Source: Bombus terrestris
Lineage: Eukaryota > Arthropoda > Insecta > Hymenoptera > Apidae
Direction: 5' to 3'
Assembly: GCF_910591885.1 (NCBI RefSeq)
Contig: NC_063279.1
Span: forward strand, 4,836,001 to 4,900,000
Length of the DNA stretch: 64,000 nucleotides
Part shown: positions 55,860 to 64,000 of the stretch, one piece after another
How positions within the stretch are numbered: the first letter of the stretch is position 1
Layout: every line of letters begins with the position of its first letter
Translations under genes and position numbers: made by a program
The notes under the pieces: generated by a model
What the model was told of the DNA's origin: nothing
The model's database searches: none
Seen by the model: the letters and a program-made list of their open reading frames with translations, nothing else

Positions 55860-58800
55860 GTTTTAAACATTATTCATCTTTGAAGACTCACAAAAATTTG
55901 AAGAAAATTATGTTCAAAATTGTAAATGATAGCTATTATTTGTCTGTAGTATTTTTGGACAGTTTATACAACTTACTGAAGTATATTTTTGAAATATTAT
56001 GATAGCGATTTCGCGATTTTAAAATTTATTTTTGAATACTTTTGAAAAGAGCGTCAAAATATTTTATTTAAATTACTTTCAAGCAGGTACCCACTTATTT
56101 CGTTTAAAATTATTACTTTTGATAAGGTATATCTTATATACCTAATTTACTATATGAATAAAACATTAGGTTGGAATAAGATTGAGAAGTAGAAGATGTT
56201 AATTAAAATTTCATTCTTCGAATTTTAACGTTAATCTCTTCAACTGAAAATAACATACGTATGTACTTGAAAACGACTAGCTTCTGCTCAGTAGGAAAGA
56301 TCGTAGTTCACGAATGTCTGTACCGATACCATTTAGGATGGATTAAGGCCATCGTGGCTAATAAATAAGATATAATAACGATAATGGTGGCAATTTGGTA
56401 GATGTATTGGAGGAAGTCGGATATTATAGTATAACGTAACGCAATCCGAGTATTTGAATACCTAATAGTTTTCAATGCATACATTAAGCCTTAAATGCCT
56501 ATTATCCGAAGAATAGTGTTGTTCTATAGCGTTCGTCGATGCTAATATTAGCTGAGCCGAATTCGAAATCCACGTTACACACATATATAGACGTACATGC
56601 GCATACTCTCAAAGGTTTTTCGTGTACACAAGTAATCAGTATGCATATCAACGTCTTGAGAAATGAAAAATTGTACGCCATGCACGGCAACGTGCACCGA
56701 GGCAATGGATATTTTTTAGTTGGCCATTGAATATTCACTGCGCATCGAGAATCGCGTAATGATGAGACTTTTGGACGTCTCTACTGGACGATATTACGTT
56801 AACATGCTTGCAGGGTTGTTTAAATTGAAAACATAGTTTGTAATATGGAGAACAGAGTAGAATTTTTGGTCACTTCTTTAAAATGGAAAATACCTATTGT
56901 TTCAGTCACTTGTACGGTATTATTTGTTTTATTTATTGTCGTTTCCTTCTTGTGATGTTACTTTAATGCTTATGCGAATTATGGACGTATGTAATAGTAT
57001 AAAAAATGTAGCGTATTCAGTGAAATTACACACATTACATGAATGACAAAATTAATTTCGCTTTCACTGATTTGACATGATTTTAAATCTACCTTCCAAT
57101 CAGATACATGAAACTGGCGATTTCGTTAATTCATTTTTTATAAAAAGACTCTGAAATACATCATTCATATTAATATTCGATAGTTTGAAACTTACTGAGA
57201 GAAAAATAAAATACATAGCAGAGCAATTAGTTGTGTGCTATATATATAATGAAAATTCGCCATTTTAAGCCGAGAAAACGATGCAGGAATCTTGATTCAC
57301 ATTCAGTAATGATACAATATCCAATGGTAGAATATCTCATAAGAATATCAAAAAGGCAGCAATAAAACGAAATGAACACAGGGCATTCATTTTCGAAAAA
57401 GGCCATTTCACGAAGGAATAATTATCTACGAGAAGAGTATTGAGAATTCAAGAATGAAAGCTCAGCGAACTAATTTCCTACGCTCGAATCAGTTTGCAAA
57501 GACTGTGATCATGTCTTCTCGCGCGAAAGGAGAATTCTAAGTCCTCGATATGAGTTGTGTAATCCCCCGTAATGAACCTCTCAAGACTGTCAGAGAACGT
57601 TTCAAATATTTATCCGGGTAAAACGTCTTTCGCGTCCTAGCTCTTAATGGCTGGCTACCATTCCGTGCAGTTTCAAGGAATTATTCAGAAATGTCACCGG
57701 TTCTTGTTATATCCGAGAGCTTTAGAAAGCCGGAAACGAATAGCTGTTATTGAAAGAAATAGCTTTCAGAAAGGTTTTTAATATTTTCCTATGTTTATTT
57801 AGTGTACGCTATTTATGCACTTTCTAGACATGCACAAGAAATCAGGTATATACACCCTCTCGTTTAGAAGTTTCAGGATAATTATTGTTTATGTTAAATT
57901 TGAAAAAATTATATTATTTTTAGAGAAAAAATGGAGTTCAATGTTAATAATCTACATCAAACTCCAGTGTTTTATAATAAACAATGAATTTGAGAAAGCT
58001 TTTGAGACAGGATGTGACATAGTTTTTGTATTTGAAAAAATTTGGATGTCAATTAAGTAAGGTACAAACAAGAATGAATATAAACAATGAAATATAACAT
58101 TGGAGGAAAGAATCGTTTTTAATATCTGAATAAACAGATCAAGTATCTTTGCCTATCAAACAATTATTGCTTCTTTACTTGATTAAATAATGTATTAATA
58201 TGATAGATAATATTCTTAGAAGCTCATTTGTTAAAAAATTATGTAATAAATCTTATAATAATACATACTTTGGGGACTTCGACACCTTAAAGAGAAAAAG
58301 ATATATTGTAAAAGATAAATCATAACCAAACATTTGTTACAGGCATCTTGTACATATAACGCACATACACACATATATATATACCACACGCACATCTTTT
58401 CTTTGACATTCGATTATTGTGTGAAATTTTTACTCACATTTCGTTGTGATATCCTTCCAAATTCTATTTTCCTGTACTCTGTAACGTGACATTAAATCTA
58501 GGAAAGGTACGTGTTGTTCAAATTTCAAATTGAAAACGATATTCTCTTGCATAAGAATATACATACGTATGAATAATCATAACAAAAAGTTAATACGTAG
58601 ATAAATGTATTTTAAGGTGTAAGATACTTTCCAGGCTTCACATTGCATAAACACCTTAATACTTGAACTTCTAACACTATAAAGCAATAAGTGTCGATCG
58701 TTTAAATTTTTAAATTCACTAACTGTAAAACGACACTTTTTGTTCTTAACCATAAATTGCGCATGTGGTAAATACGAGAGTACATATAGGCTTCTATGCA

Positions 58801-59393
58801 TGAAACTAGTTGATAATGCTTCCGGTAGATGGCGTGCGATACACTATTGCAGGTGGCGACCCAATAATTGTTAAGTTGGGTACAGAAAATTTGTACCATG
58901 TACGACGTTCATAGATCGATTTGAATCGCGTAATAGTATTCGGTACGTGCTTTCGGTTTTATCGTTACTGATAACGAACGAAGTTAAAATATTAATTGTC
59001 AGTGCATGTCAAACTGATTTATAGCACACAATCATCGAAGCAAGTGAATACGTATCCACGCTAATAAAAACGAAGTGTTCCAAATATAAGTAAACTTTGT
59101 TATTGTTTGTACTGAAAAGGTGTGTAATGGTGAATAGACAAAAAACAGAAAATAGCGGGAAACGAATGAAATAGTATAGCACGAAATATACGTAAATGAT
59201 TACTAAATAATTCTTATCTAATGTTTGTTATAATTGTTATTAAAACTTCATACGGAAAAGCAGAAAATAATAAATAACATTATAAAGAATGAATAAATAA
59301 TAAATAAGACATTAGTCACTTAAGTATTAATGGGAATATGTAATAAAAAGTTATCATTCGTGATCGAATAAACGTAATTTTATAAAATATGAG

Positions 59394-59394
<1 letters not shown>

Positions 59395-59435
<41 letters not shown>
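59395..59435 (+). repeat. (TA)20 microsatellite
   Basis: The longest dinucleotide run of the window, about 20 uninterrupted TA units, continuing imperfectly to about 59445. Confidence 0.95.
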
Positions 59436-59444
<9 letters not shown>

Positions 59445-60074
59445 CTTATGTACAAATAACGTATTGTCAGGTTGTATAACAATATGCAGTGCATTAAAAG
59501 ATATATATTAGATCGTCGCATGCCTTTTGGATAGCAAAAATAATTACATGAAACAAAACTAATACAATATTTCTTATAAGGTATCAAATATTGCTTGTTC
59601 TAACCGTATGTAAAGTTGTTTGCATTTACATAAATATCTAATTATACTAACTGGTTTAGAAACATATACGAATGTATGAATTTCTTAAAAAATAATACGT
59701 AAAATTTTTAGAACAGCTTCGCGATCACACAATTTTGGCGTAATACCGATAAGCTGTCCGTGTGTAAATGTTTTGTTATTCGATATAGTTGTACACGAAC
59801 GATCGTACACGTAAACAAACAGGTCAATGATTTCAGTGAGCAAACATCTGCTCTTTCCACGAAATGATCAATGTCAGGTGCGCCAGAAGCAAGCTAAGAG
59901 GTATTTAGAGATAAAAAGAATGCGGCCAAATATAATTTGTACTTTTCGCCAAATTCTTAACAATAATGTTTCTAAAATTCAAGCTAACTTGTCAATTTCT
60001 ATTATATTGTAATTTCATATTATTATTAATCCTTTTGTGATATTTTATATTTATTAAATCTACTAATTACTATG

Positions 60075-60094
60075 TCCTATTAATATTAATAGGA
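60075..60094. repeat. 20-bp perfect palindrome
   Basis: TCCTATTAATATTAATAGGA equals its own reverse complement. It sits in AT-rich DNA with no spacer, so as RNA it would be a loop-less hairpin and as DNA a symmetric dimer site. Function is unknown. Confidence 0.85.
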
Positions 60095-61189
60095 TAATTT
60101 ATGTGTTCTAATATTCCCTATATTAATCTTTTTTGCGTTTTGCAATAATACGTTTTCTTTTATTATTTTCTTTAATTTTCATTATTATTTTATATTTTAT
60201 CTTTGATATTACCAATTCCGAGTTTCAATATTCTCTTACATCATTTTCATTATCAATATCAATTCTAAACTTTTATTCGAATTATTGAGACGGTAAATCG
60301 AATCGGCTTATCGATATCTCAAGGTAAATATTGAATATATGCATTGAAAGTAATGTATTAACGATATAATTTATTTACAAAAAGAATATTTTTCTTACAC
60401 ATTGATTGTTAGCTATTGGGTCATTGAACGTACACTTGAAAGATGCTCGGATAATCAGTCTTCCATTATACCACCCGTAGATTGTGATCACAAAAAGAAT
60501 CTCTTTCGCCAGACTGACACCGTTAATTATGAAAGATATCTATTGTAAATGACACGTAGGTTGCTGCATAATCATACGAATTGTATCAATCACCTGCGGA
60601 ATATTAATGAGATCATCCATGATTAAATTTAATCAGTACTCGAGTGACAATCGTATATTTAACCTAATTAACTTTTATATTATGTTGCTAGTGTGTGGTG
60701 TGAGCTACCTTTGCTGTTGTTGCTGTTGTAAAGAAGATCAATTTCAAAAACTTGGTGAAAGATATTTGTATCAATGATGGTGTGTCGGAGATTTTGGTGA
60801 GTCAAAAATATTTCCCAAATTTTTTTATATTACTTTCACACAGTATTATTCGATGAAGTTTAAAATATTTTATAATTATTTTATAATTTGATAGATGAAG
60901 GATATTATTATTTTATATAGGAAAATACTGTCTATATAAATATTAGCAAAAATCAGATAATGTAAAGAATAATATTCTTCTGTCTCTTAATAATACTCTA
61001 TCAATCTCGTTTTTCGCCTACTTAAACCTAATAATTCCTAATTTCCTAATTTCATTATTTAGTTTTATCACTATTTAAATGATAATTTATTTAAAATAGA
61101 ATTATATGACCTGACTTAAAGTTAAATATGAAGGACGAATTCAATGGTTAAAAATATCTATAAACTTTAGAAAATAATCACAAATAGTA

Positions 61190-61218
61190 TTGTGTGTGTG
61201 CGTGTGTGTGTGTGTGTA
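61190..61218 (+). repeat. (GT)n microsatellite
   Basis: About 13 TG units with one C substitution near 61201. Confidence 0.9.
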
Positions 61219-61527
61219 AGTATCTCTAATTTATATGAAGCAATTTATTATTTTTTAGTTTGTCTATATCTTATTAGTATTGACAAGACAATTCCGCGAT
61301 AAAAGATAGGTAGCCGCAAAAGGAAAGAGAGATGTGGTTTGGTGTGATAAAAACAAACGTTCCGCGGCTGAATTGTCAATGACAATGACTGATCCATCGT
61401 GCGTATATTGTGACCGAAGAAAAAAGGTTTAAGAGAGGGGACATGTGGAGGGAACTGGTTTAAATATTTTCTGGGCACGTGTTTTACATAGGTAGAGATA
61501 TACTCGCTCCTCTGGCACGCTCGAATG

Positions 61528-61649
61528 TATAAGGCCCGTCCAGCTATCTCGGGTCAGATCTCGACGGTGATCTTCAGCTCTCATTTTTTCGTATGGTCGC
61601 TATTATGCTCGTCCACGAGGGTCTCTCGGAAACTCGTTCGTGTGTAGAA
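61528..61649 (+). promoter_or_regulatory. TATA plus initiator core-promoter candidate
   Basis: TATAAGG (61528-61534) and GGTCAGATC with its A at 61556 are 28 bases apart, normal TATA-to-start spacing. A CACGTG E-box lies upstream (about 61475-61480). The local DNA turns CpG-rich exactly here. The first ATG downstream (61593) opens 18 codons (MVAIMLVHEGLSETRSCV) and then TAG. No donor was found before that stop. The initiator differs from TCAKTY at one position. Confidence 0.22.
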
Positions 61650-61797
61650 AGGATCTTCCGACGATTATTAATTATCACGAGTACTTAGCTTTCGCGTACG
61701 AAATCAAGCTAGATCTGTGTTCAAACGTTTATTTCTTTCGTTGCTTTGATTTTTACACTCTTGTAATATGATCCATATAGATCCAATAATACGGATT

Positions 61798-61836
61798 AAA
61801 AAAAAAAAATAAAAAAAAATAAAAAAAGAAACAGAA
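61798..61836 (+). repeat. A-rich tract
   Basis: Runs of A interrupted by single T and G residues. No retroposed body is recognisable on either side. Confidence 0.85.
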
Positions 61837-64000
61837 AAGACAAAAGATATATAGATTAAAACAGTCATTTTGAAGCAAAATTGAGTAATTCTTGTGTGGG
61901 ATAAGATGAAAAATATACAGAGGCGAAGCGTTTAAGATCGAAGAGAGAACCGGGTTGTTTTCGAAACAAAATGTTCACAGACAAAGAAGATTAATGCCAG
62001 GCCAGTTGCGGCGTTTTCGACCAGCGAAACGGCGACGTCGATCCCAATATACGGCTCGCAACGGGCATGGTAATAATTAGAATTAATTTAGGTGGAACGT
62101 TAAATCTAGGCGAGTGGGCCCTCGAACAGGAATAACCCAACTGGCTCTGATTAGTCTTAATGTGTTAATTAGAGAAGATTGCTCTCTGCCAATTCCTCCA
62201 CTCCCTCTTCTTCTTGTTCGTTCCACGGCCTTCGTACGCTGTCGCCAAACTGGACGGTAGATGGCAAGCCAGTTTGCCAATGGGAAAGACAGGAAGAGCA
62301 ATAGAGAAGGAAGGCGAACGGTGCAGAGTTTACCAAGTATCATATTTTACCGGGCATCAACGTACCGACAAGCACGCACACAATCCTGTCCACGCACACG
62401 CGCGTGGCAGCAGATCATTAATCACTATTATCTCGGGGTAATTTTTCTTCGATATAATTTCGTCTGTTTACCCCCGCGAGTTGGCGCGCGAGCCTGCACA
62501 CCATGAAGACGAGGACAAGGCTCCGTTTCGAAGAGTGGCGCCGGTTCTTCTCTTTTCCTCTTACCTTTGGAACGTCCTCTGCCTCCCCGGTTTCTTCTTC
62601 GTCTACGTTGTGTCCTCCATCGCCTCCTCTCCGCCACCACCACCTTTTCTCGTCCTCGTCTTCTTTTCTTCCTCCTCTACTTCATGGTTCGTGAACTCTC
62701 GACATCGACTTTATGTGTACACACGCCTGCAGCTTCGTTAGCCTCAAAGTCGACGTGTTTCCCACACCGATGACTGTCAAATCAGGTCTCTTCTTTTTGC
62801 CACGTGAAACGCTCCTTTCGGCCCGCACTCCACAATTTCTATACCGCTGATCAAATCGCGCGAATCTTTATGGTTTCGATATTACACCATATCGTCAGTT
62901 CGTGGCTCTCTTCGTCATGCTATGTAACTTGGTTTGACGAATCCGAGCTTCGATTACTTACTCGAAAGTGAATTGCTAAAGTATATTTGGTTGTTTGTAA
63001 GAATAATCCATTATCGTTGAGCTGTTTGAAAAATTCGTAATTAACGTTGTCTATTGCGTATCTGGTCACAATGGACGATATCTTTTTTACCATAAAAAAC
63101 TCATATAAAATCATAAAAATGCAAATTAAAGGAGAAAGTTGACCAAATGAAATCTTCCCAATGCAAAGCCTCCAGTTTGCTTAATTTTTTGTTTGACGTT
63201 TAGCATTCCGAGATCAATTGTTAAGATTTACCTACAGTTTCTCGTAAGTCAGATGCTGTAATTACGTGTTTCATTTAACATTTCATTTAGAAATAATAAC
63301 GATACTTTATTTAGAATAAACGATAGTGCAATTTAAAATACAATATCCATTTTGCATATTTTGGCATGTCTCATTATCATAAATACTTACAGGGCTACTA
63401 ATAATATTATTTGAAAGTCCTGTTCACCATCCTCATCGTTTCCGGTAGTTACCAAAATCTGACGTAATCTGGGTATTTTATTGAATTAGCGATTCAAATT
63501 ACGTGGCACGAAGCTAAATCGAAAATAACTATGCGTGGGCTGCGCATCAAGAATTTGATTATTCTCTATTGGTTCATAATTCTATTTAATCATCGTATAC
63601 ATTAAACAGTTACAAAGGCCCGATAGCCTTATCTGGAAGCACCGTAAGTCGCGAGAGGCTTGAAATTAATAATCAGTGATGCGTGTAGTCGAACGAAAGA
63701 TTCTGGCCGCAAAACGATTTTCCTCTAATTTCTCGTAACTTTCTCGAGACTTTCACGAATTATCACGGAAGCATGTCGCTTGCGAAAAATGGTCACAAAT
63801 CGAGCGTAAAGATTTATGGTTTATAACTTTCATACAATCCGAGATATTGTCACTTTTGTGATCTACATAAATTTTGCTTATTGCTCAATAAACCATCGCT
63901 TTCTACAATTTTCAAATTATTCTATAATTTGGTCATTCGCAGGTAGCGTAACTTTATTGCTTCCCAATCGTAATAATTGGTAGATTTGAATTTAATTTAG
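61837..64000. other. CpG-rich patch, then AT-rich tail
   Basis: 62000-62850 contains an alternating tract (62370-62410), a pyrimidine tract with CTT/CCT/CAC units (about 62560-62690) and overlapping frames on both strands (62-86 codons), none recognised. 62850-64000 is AT-rich and shows no gene up to the window end. Confidence 0.55.
62560..62690 (+). repeat. Pyrimidine-rich tract
   Basis: CTT, CCT and CCA units dominate. Plus frames read Ser/Pro/Phe runs and the minus frame reads Arg/Gly runs. An alternating tract lies about 150 bases upstream. Confidence 0.65.

Larger units (their letters stand above)
54832..58800. other. Long AT-rich stretch with simple repeats
   Basis: No gene is supported in about 4 kb. 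One minus frame (55360-55707, 115 codons) lies in a slightly GC-richer patch and is not recognised. TTAGGTTGG at about 56168-56176 resembles the start of some mariner-type ends but extends no further. Simple repeats are listed separately. The remainder is AT-rich with dense stops. Confidence 0.6.
58801..61527. other. AT-rich stretch with microsatellites and a palindrome
   Basis: No gene is visible. A minus frame (59354-59587) owes its Tyr/Ile runs to the TA repeat. A short CTG/TTG-rich piece (TTTGCTGTTGTTGCTGTTG, about 60711-60729) is the only triplet-like element besides those listed. A minus frame of 76 codons (61248-61478) is unrecognised. Confidence 0.6.

Noticed and set aside
56165..56185. 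TTAGGTTGG resembling the end of some mariner-type elements
   Set aside because: Similarity stops after nine bases, with no second end, no transposase frame and no clear TA duplication.
1..64000. CRISPR array, operon, prokaryotic or phage genes
   Set aside because: No regularly spaced direct repeats, no long adjacent frames and no ribosome-binding-site pattern; the signals are those of an animal nuclear genome.

Overview
The window reads as a stretch of an animal nuclear genome, most likely an insect and probably a hymenopteran (bee, wasp or ant). The reasons are GTRAGT-type splice donors and polypyrimidine-AG acceptors, many microsatellites, an alternation of AT-rich DNA with patches rich in CpG (CpG is not depleted), and no operon-like gene packing. 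The taxon is an inference from composition and signal types; no marker gene fixes it.

No gene could be recognised with confidence. No open frame matches a protein family I know, and the longest frames lie in low-complexity DNA. I found no tRNA, rRNA, CRISPR array, transposase or reverse transcriptase. The simplest reading is one large intergenic or intronic region. What it offers is a set of weak candidates: short coding-like frames next to splice or core-promoter signals. They are at about 8.4-8.8, 9.9-10.1, 16.25-16.6, 21.9-22.1, 28.6-29.1, 32.2-32.6, 45.4-45.6 (minus), 46.05-46.23, 49.2-49.45 (minus), 52.0-52.2 and 54.1-54.8 kb (minus). With this much sequence on two strands, many such coincidences are expected, so the confidences are low.

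Layout: 1-3.3 kb is mostly AT-rich with a CpG patch at 1.3-2.0. From 3.3 to 14.1 kb, CpG-rich, low-complexity-rich islands (3.35-4.65, 6.2-9.6, 10.7-11.5, 12.3-14.1) are separated by AT-rich DNA, with a cluster of three minisatellites at 10.17-10.37. From 14 to 18.6 kb it is mainly AT-rich, with one membrane-protein-like frame at 16.25. From 18.6 to 22.7 kb is the largest island, with repeats, a cAMP-response-type palindrome and two TATA boxes. 23.5-23.95 kb is a compact CpG-island promoter candidate. 28.4-29.4 kb is the most gene-like spot (TATA box, short leader frame ending at a strong donor, acceptor, second frame, then a structured inverted repeat). 30.85-31.85, 38.35-39.4, 40.8-41.3 and 43-46.4 kb are further islands. 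From 47 kb to the end the DNA is AT-rich with small islands at 48.35, 49.2, 52.0, 54.1-54.8 and 61.5-62.8 kb.

The most distinctive large-scale pattern is the repeated pairing of a long purine/pyrimidine-strand-biased tract with an alternating purine-pyrimidine (TG/CA/CG) tract within a few hundred bases, seen about ten times. No coherent multi-gene system can be supported from this sequence.
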